Shown piece by piece: positions 33,708-41,722 of a stretch of DNA of 64,000 bases (positions are counted from its first letter, which is position 1; each line of letters starts with the position of its first letter). The translations under genes and the position numbers were made by a program. Below the pieces are notes generated by a model. That model was not told the DNA's origin and made no database searches. It saw nothing but the letters and a program-made list of their open reading frames with translations. This stretch comes from JAMXLO01 sp963696645 (GTDB lineage Bacteria > Pseudomonadota > Alphaproteobacteria > Acetobacterales > Acetobacteraceae), in contig CAVOKY010000007.1 in NCBI GenBank assembly GCA_963696645.1, forward strand, positions 248,001 to 312,000, given 5' to 3'.

Positions 33708-35015
33708 TTATCGTTGTGATGCCCGGTGTCGGATCGGGGGCTGATGGCCTGGTCCACCGACACGTGTTGAGTGTGCCACGGTGCTCACTTCGGGGAAGGT
33801 CCGGTGCTCGCCATCCTCGCCATGCTCGCGCGCTTCGGCGCGCTGCGCGTGGCTCCGGGTGGCTGCGCGCCTCCCATCCCCTCCGTTGCGCGCCGTGGCC
33901 CAGGCGTTGCCAGGTCGGGACGGGAAAGCCGTCGTGGCAGTCGAACCGGAAAGCCGGCTTGCCGTCTGGATAACGATGTCGCGCTCTGGATTGAGGGTGA
34001 CCGCCGCGACCGGTGTCCAGTCGCGGGTCTGCCGGCTCCATCGCCGTGGGTTGGCCAAGCGTGCCTGTTGGTAGAGTTCATGGCGGGCGGCGAGCAAGGC
34101 ACGATCCTGGCCGGCGTGGCGCTGCGCCGGGGTCACGTAGCCGATGCCGCTGTGGCGGTGTTGGTCGTTGTACCAGTGAACGAAGCGCGCCGCCCATTCC
34201 CGCGCAGCATCGAGCCCGGCGAAGCCTTTGACCGGGAACTCAGGGCGGTATTTGGCGGTGCGGAACAAAGCCTCGGCATAGGGATTGTCGTCGCTGACGC
34301 GCGGCCGTGAATAGGACGGTTCGATGCCGAGCCAATGCAGCATGGCCAGAACCGTCGTGCCCTTCAGTGTCGCGCCGTTGTCACCGTGCAAAACGGGCTT
34401 CACCGGCATGGCATGCACGGCTTCGCCGAGCGCGGTCCGACGGGCCAGATGCGCGGCGTGGTCGGCGCTGTCGGTATCATGTATCTCGGAGCCAACAATC
34501 TTCCGGCTGTCGAGATCGAGGATCAGGTACAAATAGAACCACCGCCCTTGCACAGTGGCAGGCAGGAACGTCACGTCCCAGCACCAGACATCTCCGGGTC
34601 CGGTGGCGATGTGCGTGGTTGGCGGGCGTGATCGACGCGGTGGCCGGGCGCGGCCCCGGCGGTTCATTTGGTCATGCGCGCGCAGCACCCGATGGAAACT
34701 GGATTCGCTGGCGATATAGACGCCTTCATCGGCCAGCACCGGAACGATCCTGGCAGGCGGGGTCTCTGCGAAACGCGGCTCGTTCGCTACCTCAACGATC
34801 CTTGCCCGTTCTTCTTCCGTCAGGGCATGCGTCGGCGCTGGCCGGATCGCGCCCGCCCGCCGGTCGCCGTGTGTCAGACCGTCGCTCTGCCGCCAGCGTT
34901 GGATGGTGCGTGGATCGACTCCCGCCAAAACACAGGCTTGTGCCTGCCGGCCACCGTTGGCACGGGCCTCGGCAATTTGGTCAATCAGGGTCTGGCGATC
35001 TTCCAGGCGGGTCAT
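33708..35015 (-). CDS. IS3-family transposase OrfB (integrase catalytic domain)
   Basis: 435 residues. N-terminal helix-turn-helix (CVLAGVDPRTIQRWRQSDG), HTH_21-like stretch, then an rve integrase core with acidic residues in WCWDVTFLPA, HGDNGATLK and DDNPYAEALFRTAKYRP, and WYNDQHRHSGIGYVTPAQRH. The last 100 residues are low-complexity and Arg/Ala-rich, longer than usual; the frame may simply run on because a normal stop was lost. The catalytic core looks intact. Confidence 0.85.
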   Translation of the reverse strand: MTRLEDRQTLIDQIAEARANGGRQAQACVLAGVDPRTIQRWRQSDGLTHGDRRAGAIRPAPTHALTEEERARIVEVANEPRFAETPPARIVPVLADEGVYIASESSFHRVLRAHDQMNRRGRARPPRRSRPPTTHIATGPGDVWCWDVTFLPATVQGRWFYLYLILDLDSRKIVGSEIHDTDSADHAAHLARRTALGEAVHAMPVKPVLHGDNGATLKGTTVLAMLHWLGIEPSYSRPRVSDDNPYAEALFRTAKYRPEFPVKGFAGLDAAREWAARFVHWYNDQHRHSGIGYVTPAQRHAGQDRALLAARHELYQQARLANPRRWSRQTRDWTPVAAVTLNPERDIVIQTASRLSGSTATTAFPSRPGNAWATARNGGDGRRAATRSHAQRAEAREHGEDGEHRTFPEVSTVAHSTRVGGPGHQPPIRHRASQR

Positions 35016-35516
35016 GCGTCCTCGCCTTCGTGGAAGATCGCCGCGAGTTTTTTTGACAGCACAAGCAAGGCGGCCGTTTCGGCCAATGCCCCCCGCCTAC
35101 GCAGGGGCATGCTTGTCCTTGCGGTGCAACTCCCGCTCAAGCTCCTTGATCCGACGGCGCTCCTGCTTCAGGGCCACGCTTTCCGTCTCGCGGGGGTCGC
35201 CAAGACCACCAATCGCATCCTGCTTCCAGGTCTCCAGTTCGGTTGGATAGACGCCGTGTTCGCGGCACCAGGCACTTCGGGCGGCCTGGTTCATCGCCGC
35301 CGTCGCGATCACGGCTTCCAGCCGCGCCGCCGCGGTCCAATGCCGTGCCTCATCACCTGAAGGTTTGGCCAGGACTGCCAGGACTTGAGCACGCCAACGC
35401 TCCAGCGTTCCCATCCTGATCCCAACCGCCTGTGATACCGCTTCTACCGGCGAACTCTCCGACGGCAACAATCGCGCGACTACGCGCTCTTTGAACTTCT
35501 GACCGTATCGAGCCAT
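35012..35516 (-). pseudogene. IS3-family transposase OrfA, frame broken by a 22-bp insertion
   Basis: The first 139 residues (to 35097) give a helix-turn-helix protein: FKERVVARLLPSESSPVEAV, IRMGTLERWRAQVL, and a leucine-zipper-like RRIKELERELHRKDK before an early stop. The expected continuation ALAETAALLVLSKKLAAIF and its stop overlapping the orfB start lie in another frame. Deleting 22 bp after HRKDK restores one ORF. The inserted segment forms ATGCCCC/GGGGCAT. Confidence 0.75.
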
Positions 35517-35771
35517 TTACCCTCGTCCTGCACCCCCTTGGGCCTGATCCTATGTAGGCGGCAACTGGTCTGACACAGGGGGCAGGACAGAGGGTCAACT
35601 GTTACGCAACTTGGCATAACGCACGTGCTGGCCAAGACATTGCCGCGCCCTACCCTCGCCTTGCCAACAGGTCGCTTGGTCCCTCGCAATGACTTTGGTT
35701 CCGGCGCGAACACCGGGGCCGGCGGTCGTTGCGTGGCCGCAGTGCGATCCGGGCAACAGTTTCAAGCGCCT

Positions 35772-37286
35772 TCACGGCACCTGGATCTGGGCTGGCTTTC
35801 CCAGCTCGGTCCCCGAGCCCGGTACAATAACGAGATAGCGGCGGGGCGTATCGGCTTCGCCCTGAACGACCTGGCGGATGGGGCCGATAGCATTCACGAC
35901 CGCCGAGCCGGCCGGGTTCGTCATGAAGCTGGTCAGCCCCTCGAGCGCGCCGGAGCCATCCGCGCGACTTGCCAGTGCGAGCACATAGGGGCGCATCGGT
36001 TCGAGTCCGGTGACCGAAGCCTCCAGAACCTGGACCAGGCCCTGATCAAACAGCGTCACGCTGGTCGGCGCTTGGGCGCTCCCCACCGCACCGCTGCCCG
36101 CAGGCATCATCGTGAAGTGGGCTGCCTGGCCGGCGATGCCAAGCGGCTGCAGCCCCGCGGTTCCGGCGCCCGCGGGAACGACATCCGCCATGGTCATCGC
36201 AGTGTTGCCGATGCTGCTCAAGGCCGGCACGGCGTCTGGCACATAGTTCACGGCCTGCGCAGCCTGGCCGATCGGCACGGTCGCGATCACCGTGTTCGTC
36301 AGCGTGTCAATCGCCAGCAACTTGTCATCGTTCTCCAATCCGACATAAACGCGCGAGCCATCGCCAGATGGCCAAATTCCATGCGGCAGATTGCCGACCT
36401 TGATCGTGGCAACCTTGGCGAAATCCTCGGTGCGGAAAACCTGCACCTGGTTCAAGCCGCCAACCGTGACATAGGCGAACTGACCTAGCGCGTTGCGCAC
36501 GATGTTGACATGGTTGGTAATCGGGCCAGTATCGAGCGTCTTGAGCGGTGAGAAGGGTGGCCGGGCGTCAAAGACTTGCGCCTTCCCGGTATCCTTCAAT
36601 GTGAACCACACCTGCGCGCCATCAGGCGTCGCGGCAATGTTTGGGCAGAACGGACTTGCCTGCTGCACTTTCCCGACAATCTGGTGGTCAGCCACAGTGA
36701 TAACGTCGGTCTCGGGATTGAAGGACGAACACACGTAGCCGTATTTCCCGTCGGGTGAGAAAATCTGCATGCCTGGGCCATTGGGCAGAATGATCCGCGT
36801 CTTCTCTGCGTACGTCGTTCCGTCCAGTACGGCGACGTAGTTTTCACCGCGCACCGTAACCCATACCTCCTTGCCATCCGGTGTGAAGAAGGCCTCGTGC
36901 GGCGAACGGCCGACATAGGTGATGTGCTTGACGGTATTGGTTGCTGTATCGATGAATGTGACCGAGTTCGACCCGATCGACACGACTGCGATGGTACTGT
37001 GGTCGGGCGAGAAGCCCATGCCGTGCACCAGGAGTTGCCCCTTGTACAGCGGGCTGAAGTTCGTCGGGACTGGCTCGCCCAGCCGAATGACTCCGAGCAG
37101 CTTGTTGTCTGCCGGGTCGGTGACCGATACGGTGTTGGAGAACTGCTCCGCCGCATAAACGCGATCACGGTGGCTCACCGGAATGTCAGGGGCGGATGCC
37201 GGACCCGGCACTTGGCCGGCCCATGCGGACATGTCCAACACCAATGCGGCGCTGCCGATAAGGACGACGGCCAAGATCCTGTGCAT
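35772..37286 (-). CDS. Exported YVTN/YncE-type beta-propeller protein
   Basis: 504 residues with a signal peptide (MHRILAVVLIGSAALVLDMS, AWA cleavage). Repeating blades of the type VYAAEQFSNTVSVTDPADNK, TFIDTATNTVKHITYVG, KEVWVTVRGENYVAVLDG and RVYVGLENDDKLLAIDTLTN indicate a seven-bladed surface/periplasmic propeller. The C-terminal 120 residues form a separate, Ala/Gly-rich domain. It starts 2 bp after the DUF305 gene, so they are one operon. The open frame continues upstream to 37910, but the signal peptide fixes the start. Ligand unknown. Confidence 0.9.
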   Translation of the reverse strand: MHRILAVVLIGSAALVLDMSAWAGQVPGPASAPDIPVSHRDRVYAAEQFSNTVSVTDPADNKLLGVIRLGEPVPTNFSPLYKGQLLVHGMGFSPDHSTIAVVSIGSNSVTFIDTATNTVKHITYVGRSPHEAFFTPDGKEVWVTVRGENYVAVLDGTTYAEKTRIILPNGPGMQIFSPDGKYGYVCSSFNPETDVITVADHQIVGKVQQASPFCPNIAATPDGAQVWFTLKDTGKAQVFDARPPFSPLKTLDTGPITNHVNIVRNALGQFAYVTVGGLNQVQVFRTEDFAKVATIKVGNLPHGIWPSGDGSRVYVGLENDDKLLAIDTLTNTVIATVPIGQAAQAVNYVPDAVPALSSIGNTAMTMADVVPAGAGTAGLQPLGIAGQAAHFTMMPAGSGAVGSAQAPTSVTLFDQGLVQVLEASVTGLEPMRPYVLALASRADGSGALEGLTSFMTNPAGSAVVNAIGPIRQVVQGEADTPRRYLVIVPGSGTELGKPAQIQVP

Positions 37287-37288
37287 GG

Positions 37289-37744
37289 CTATGGCTCCTT
37301 CGGCATGTTCATCTGCGGCATTGCGATCGGACCGGGTTTTGCCGCCGATCGGGCCGGTGACTGCGTCGGTGCCGCGGCAGACGGGGGCAGCGGCTGGCCG
37401 AGTGCCAGCCGCATCGCGGCAATCTCTTGTTGCTGCTCGACGACGATTTCCTGTGCTATCCGACGCAATCGCTCGTTGCGTCCATAGCGCAGCTCCGCGA
37501 GCGCCATGTCTATCGCACCCTGGTGGTGCGGGATCATCATCGCCGCGAAGTCCTGATCCACGTTGCCCGACGGCCTGATGCTCATGCCCGCCATCATCTT
37601 GTCCATGGCAACCTGGTTCTCGGCCAGGAACGGCGCCTCCGGACTGGCTGACGGCGACACCGCAGAGGCAGTTACGGCCATGCCGAATGCGAGATGCAGA
37701 GAGACCGCGGTGGCAACCCATCGCCTGAGTGCAAGCGGCAGCAT
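37289..37744 (-). CDS. Exported DUF305 protein
   Basis: 151 residues. Signal peptide up to about residue 28 (FGMAVTASA), then the DUF305 core DQDFAAMMIPHHQGAIDMAL and EIVVEQQQEIAAMRLAL, a four-helix, ferritin-like fold with paired histidines. The last 25 residues are Pro/Ala/Met-rich. DUF305 proteins often sit with copper or metal handling genes; here the partner is a beta-propeller. AAAGGAGATCAC precedes the ATG. Confidence 0.9.
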   Translation of the reverse strand: MLPLALRRWVATAVSLHLAFGMAVTASAVSPSASPEAPFLAENQVAMDKMMAGMSIRPSGNVDQDFAAMMIPHHQGAIDMALAELRYGRNERLRRIAQEIVVEQQQEIAAMRLALGQPLPPSAAAPTQSPARSAAKPGPIAMPQMNMPKEP

Positions 37745-37893
37745 GTGATCTCCTTTCATGCGACGTCTTGATCCAACGGCCCGGTCTCCTGTGCACGCCG
37801 GCGATGACGGCCGTTGGACAGGCGTCCCGGGAGAGATCACCACCCGAGCATATTGCGACCCAGCCATCGCTGCACTGGCCAGCCAGCCGACCT

Positions 37894-38637
37894 TCAAACC
37901 GACCGACCACCCCCGACCAGCCGACGCACCGCCATCAGCCGCGCCAACGTGCCGGCATCCGCCTCGCCGGTAATCGCCTCCGGCCGCCAATGGCGCTGGA
38001 ATGCCCGCAATACCGCGTCCAATGCCCGATCGAAGCCGCCTTCCCGCGCCACGCGATAGCCGATTTCCCCCAGCGCCGCCCGCACATTGCGCAGCGACGG
38101 GGCGTCGCGGCGCGCGCCCGTGTTTCCGAGGTCCGGCACCTCCTCTGGCCACAGGCCGACGCCGTTCTGCGCCAGGCCCTGCCAGTCGAACAGTTCGCCC
38201 GGATCCTCCTTGCGGTCCGGCGCGACATCGCTGTGCGCAACGATGTTGCGCGCGGGGATCGCATGGCGCGACAGGATCTCGAGGCACAGGTCGCACACCA
38301 CGGCCATTTGCAGCGCGGGATAGTCGCGATATCCGAACTCGTGCCCGGGATTGACCATCTCGATGCCGATCGAGCGCGCGTTCAACGCCGAATGCCCACG
38401 CCAGTACGATACGCCGGCATGCCAGGCCTGCCGCTCCTCGGGCACCAGCCGCAGCACGCCGCCATCCTCCTCCACGACATAGTGCGACGATACGCGCGCC
38501 ACGGGATCGCGCAGCCGGTCGATCGCCGCCTGCGCGGTTTGCATACCGGTGTAATGCAGGATCAGCATGTCGATTGGCATCCCCACCGGCCGGTCATCCT
38601 GGTTCGGGCTTGGCAGTTCCCGAATGTGCAGCGTCAC
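37894..38637 (-). CDS. N-acetylmuramoyl-L-alanine amidase, AmpD-like, with peptidoglycan-binding tail
   Basis: 247 residues. The Amidase_2 domain shows zinc ligands in LILHYTG, GIEMVNPGHE and VAHSDVAPDRKEDPG, and SSHYVVEEDG with WHAG. The C-terminal 60 residues (VRAALGEIGYRVA, DAVLRAFQRHWRPE) form a peptidoglycan-binding repeat. Without a signal peptide it is probably the cytoplasmic 1,6-anhydro-muropeptide recycling amidase. It overlaps the DjlA-like gene by 4 bp, so the two are coupled. Confidence 0.92.
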   Translation of the reverse strand: MTLHIRELPSPNQDDRPVGMPIDMLILHYTGMQTAQAAIDRLRDPVARVSSHYVVEEDGGVLRLVPEERQAWHAGVSYWRGHSALNARSIGIEMVNPGHEFGYRDYPALQMAVVCDLCLEILSRHAIPARNIVAHSDVAPDRKEDPGELFDWQGLAQNGVGLWPEEVPDLGNTGARRDAPSLRNVRAALGEIGYRVAREGGFDRALDAVLRAFQRHWRPEAITGEADAGTLARLMAVRRLVGGGRSV

Positions 38638-39416
38638 CAGCCGCGCTCGCGCTTGATCCGGTCCCAGGCGGCATTGATTCGTGCCACCTTGTCATTGGCG
38701 CGCTCGACGAATTCGGCTGGCACGCCGCGCGAGGCCAGGCTGTCCGGATGGTTCTCCCGCATCAGCCGCTTCCAGGTCGCCCGGATTTCCTCGACGCTCG
38801 CCGATCGCGCCACGCCGAGTACCCCGTATGCATCCGGTTCGTCGCTCATCGGCTGACGCGGTATGGCGCCACGTGCCCGGTCCCAGGACATCTGGTCGAG
38901 GCCGAGCCCGCGATGCGTGCGGGACAGGTAGTCGAGTTCCCGGCCGTTCACCGGCCCGTCTGCCCGCGCGATCACGAACAGTGCGGCGAGCACGTCCTCC
39001 AGCACGCCGCGGTTGTCGGCGAATGCCTCGCCGAGCTGCAAGGCATAGGCTTCGAAGCCATCGGCGCTGTCACGCGCCTGGTCGAACAGGCGGCCGATGT
39101 CGCGCACCGCCTCCGGCGGAATGCGGAACTGGCGCCGGAATGCGTCGATCTCCTCGCGGTTCACCATGCCATCGCATTTGGCGAGCTTCGCCGACAGCAC
39201 GACGACACAGATCGCGAAAAGCTGGTCGCGCCGATTGAACATCGCGGCAACGCGTGCCGGATTCCAGCCCAGCTGCGGCCCGAACTGCGCGCGCAGATTC
39301 GGCACCGCGCCGGAATCGGCCGCGTGGCCGAGTGCCGCGCCCACCACGGCGCCGACCGGGCCGCCCATGGCGAAGCCGGCGACCCCGCCGATGATCTTGC
39401 CCCAGTATCCCATCAC
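38634..39416 (-). CDS. DjlA-like protein with TerB and J domains
   Basis: 260 residues. A Gly-rich N-terminal hydrophobic segment (IGGVAGFAMGGPVGAVVGAA), a TerB-like helical domain (residues about 65-175, with VVLSAKLAKCDGMVNREE) and a C-terminal J domain (DAYGVLGVARSASVEEIRA, HPD in ENHPDSL). DjlA co-chaperones stimulate DnaK at the membrane. Translationally coupled to the downstream amidase gene, which suggests an envelope-stress link. Confidence 0.9.
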   Translation of the reverse strand: MMGYWGKIIGGVAGFAMGGPVGAVVGAALGHAADSGAVPNLRAQFGPQLGWNPARVAAMFNRRDQLFAICVVVLSAKLAKCDGMVNREEIDAFRRQFRIPPEAVRDIGRLFDQARDSADGFEAYALQLGEAFADNRGVLEDVLAALFVIARADGPVNGRELDYLSRTHRGLGLDQMSWDRARGAIPRQPMSDEPDAYGVLGVARSASVEEIRATWKRLMRENHPDSLASRGVPAEFVERANDKVARINAAWDRIKRERGW

Positions 39417-39472
39417 CCGCCCATACCACGCGCTGGTTTACGCGAGCAAAACACCAGCGCGAGGCAGCGGGC

Positions 39473-40039
39473 TTATCGGTGCAGCAAGGAGCGGTCCTGC
39501 ACCGTGGTGTCCTGGCCAACCACCGGATCGGCAATCGCCGCTTCCAGGCTGGTCGCACCCTTCCATTCCTCGGCCGGACGCACGCGGCCGTCGCTGCCGA
39601 CCTGGTCGATGTCCCAATAGATTTCCAGGTTGTGGCCGTCCGGATCGGTGAACTCCACGGCAAGCTGGCAGCCGGCGCGGCGGCGGCCCTCGAAGTGAAC
39701 TGGCACGTCGTGGCGGCGCAGGTGGTCGCGGGCGCGCAGCACCTCGTCCAGTGAGGAGACCTCGAACGCCATGTGGTGGAATGCGCCGTGTGGCGGCTGG
39801 CCCTCGGGCAGCTTGAACAGCGCGACGCCGTGGTGGTCGGCGCTGCAGCGCAGGAACACCGCGCCGCCGGGCATCATGCCGCTGCCATAGGCGTCGGAGA
39901 TCGAGAAGCCCATGACCTCGGTGTAGAACTTCGCCGAACGCTGAAGGTCCTTCACGTACAGCGCGACGTGGCCGATCTTGTTGCAGCGGAACGGCATGCC
40001 GCTCGGGCGGTGCATTTTGGCGACTGCTTCAACGTCCAT
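39473..40039 (-). CDS. VOC-family protein (glyoxalase/dioxygenase fold)
   Basis: 188 residues with the paired beta-alpha-beta-beta-beta units: IGHVALYVKDLQRSAKFYTE, HHMAFEVSSLDEVLRARDHL and a metal Glu candidate in HNLEIYWDID. It resembles extradiol dioxygenases of the catechol 2,3-dioxygenase class more than lactoylglutathione lyases, with a C-terminal extension of about 45 residues. AGGTG precedes the ATG; upstream frame to 40360 runs through a repeat and is rejected. Substrate unknown. Confidence 0.85.
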   Translation of the reverse strand: MDVEAVAKMHRPSGMPFRCNKIGHVALYVKDLQRSAKFYTEVMGFSISDAYGSGMMPGGAVFLRCSADHHGVALFKLPEGQPPHGAFHHMAFEVSSLDEVLRARDHLRRHDVPVHFEGRRRAGCQLAVEFTDPDGHNLEIYWDIDQVGSDGRVRPAEEWKGATSLEAAIADPVVGQDTTVQDRSLLHR

Positions 40040-40623
40040 GATGACACCTGACTGGTTGGTGGTTTTCCGGTGCAGGTTATTCGCTTTGGGAGCGCGGCGA
40101 AAGCGGTTTGGGGTCGGGGCTCTTGGCGGGCAACAATGCAAGTGTTTGGCACAGAGTACCCAGAATCGGGTGAACGAAGAAATGGCGCGGACATTGCCGC
40201 CACGCCCCCTCTCCCGCGCAGCGGGGGAGGGCTGGGGTGGGGGTGAATGGACCGTTGCATGTGGTGACTCCCCCTCCCCAACCGCTGCGCGGGAGAGGGG
40301 GCGTGGCGGTAACGTCCGTGCTGAGCGGTATTCACCCGATCGCCCTGGGCGTCGCGCCAATCATTTCCTGGCGGACAAAATGAACTCCCGCATGGCCTGA
40401 ATCCGGTCACTCGCCATCCCGACGCTGGCCCGGCGTGATGACCTTCTGGATGGCGCCGTCCACAGCAGCGGCTGAACGCCAGCTACTCTGCCATCATTAG
40501 CTCTGCATGCGGGCTGATGATGGCCGTCCACACGGCCTGGGCAGGCCAGCACGAAAGGGGCCGCCCACCACGGCGGCCTTCCAAATCCAGACGCCAATTT
40601 GATCGAGCTAGGCGATCACGGGG
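40040..40623. other. Intergenic region with a large hairpin
   Basis: About 0.58 kb between the VOC and PEP-CTERM genes. Its main content is the inverted repeat listed separately (40187-40320). I see no credible gene in the rest. Confidence 0.5.
40187..40320. repeat. Long inverted repeat of the CCCCCTCTCCCGCGC type
   Basis: Left arm GGACATTGCCGCCACGCCCC running to about 40231, and its near-complement from about 40274 to 40320, around a 40-bp centre that is itself rich in C4-5/G4-5 runs. A dispersed palindrome with large folding potential; a shorter relative seems to be embedded in ureF near 57001-57042. Confidence 0.85.
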
Positions 40624-41376
40624 CTAATTAGCCTTCGCACGTCGGCGATATCGGGCAAAGCCGAGGCCGGCAATGCCCACAACCATCATGGCCCAGGTCG
40701 AGGGCTCGGGGACCGCTGCAAAAGTCAGGTTGCTCAACGACGCAGGACCATCCCAGTCGCTGTTCCCTGGATATGGATCCTGATAGTCGAGAATCGCGGA
40801 CGTACTGGCGACCGCGGCGCCGTAGATCGTATTGCCCGTGCCGCCATCGCTCCAGATGTCGAGCACGTCGCCATTCGAAAGCGTCACCATCATGCCGTAA
40901 TTGTCGAGAAGACCCCCGGCGGGCACGCCGGTGCAGGTCACCGGGGCCCCTGGGCCTTGGTAAAACAAATTGTCGTAGGAGAGGAGCGTCGCTGCATAAG
41001 CCCCAGGGAAACCAGCTCCCGTCCACCAGCTGAAGCTGTACGGGATAGTCGGATCGGGAGCAAAATGCGGCAGGTAGTTGTTCGCGACCACGCCGGTGAT
41101 CGACACGCCCGAAATGCCGATATTCAAGTCAGAAAATGTCCCGGAGGCGCCCGTGATCGTCAGGGCGTTGGTCGGGTCGGCGAGTCCCACAAAGCCGGGA
41201 CCGGAAGGCGTCGGTGTACCCCCGAATGCCGCACCGGCATGTGAGTCCGGACCGACGGTAAACGTCCCGCTCGCGCTCATGCCGTCGCCGCTGAGAGTGA
41301 AAGTGTAGGCTTGTGCTTGCGAGGCAATGGCAAGCGCCCCGATCAACGGAAGCGCGGACCAGATTTTACGTCTCAT
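40624..41376 (-). CDS. PEP-CTERM sorted exported protein
   Basis: 250 residues: signal peptide (MRRKIWSALPLIGALAIASQAQA), a Gly/Ser/Thr-rich beta-type body without known domain, and the sorting tail VPEPSTWAMMVVGIAGLGFA followed by RYRRR. The PEP-CTERM tail is recognised by exosortase, which is not in this window. Probably a surface or exopolysaccharide-associated protein. Monocistronic. Confidence 0.92.
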   Translation of the reverse strand: MRRKIWSALPLIGALAIASQAQAYTFTLSGDGMSASGTFTVGPDSHAGAAFGGTPTPSGPGFVGLADPTNALTITGASGTFSDLNIGISGVSITGVVANNYLPHFAPDPTIPYSFSWWTGAGFPGAYAATLLSYDNLFYQGPGAPVTCTGVPAGGLLDNYGMMVTLSNGDVLDIWSDGGTGNTIYGAAVASTSAILDYQDPYPGNSDWDGPASLSNLTFAAVPEPSTWAMMVVGIAGLGFARYRRRAKAN

Positions 41377-41722
41377 GCGATGTTCTCCCCCGAACCGAAG
41401 CTCGCCAGGTTTCGCATGACGGAAGGCCGCCAGACATCCCCTAGACCAGCGTCGTACATTGTATGCAGGGGTCGTTAGGCAATCACCGTGCCAAGTCTTT
41501 TAATGATTTAGAATCAATCACTTGGTGTCGCCGCGAATTACGTGTGCGTGCATGGTGTAAAGAATTCCGACACTATCCCGGCCCCGCTGAACGACGAGAT
41601 CGACACCGCGCGGGCCGAGGTCCGGAAGCGGCTCAGGGCGGCGTGGCGGGGGTAGGATGGCGGTCGTTTGCCCAGCCGAGGCAATCCGGCCAGCGCAGTG
41701 AAGCGCGGAAGGAATCGCCGCA
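41377..41722. other. Intergenic region without recognised gene
   Basis: About 0.35 kb. It carries the presumed PEP-CTERM promoter (AT-richer stretch near 41450-41530, with TTTTAATGATTTAGAATC) and then GC-rich DNA. Short ORFs only; nothing recognised. Confidence 0.4.

Larger units (their letters stand above)
33663..35578 (-). mobile_element. IS3-family insertion sequence with damaged orfA
   Basis: About 1.9 kb. The ends are imperfect inverted repeats: left GTGTCAAGCAAGCTGCCGC (from 33665) resembles the complement of the right end (GTGTCAGACCAGTTGCCGC, to about 35576). orfA and orfB lie on the minus strand and would normally meet at an ATGA overlap (35012-35015). A 22-bp insertion near 35086-35107 shifts the end of orfA. 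No target duplication is obvious. Confidence 0.75.

Noticed and set aside
37287..37910. Longer beta-propeller protein starting at 37910
   Set aside because: The extra part is antisense-like nonsense over the DUF305 gene; the signal peptide begins at 37286.
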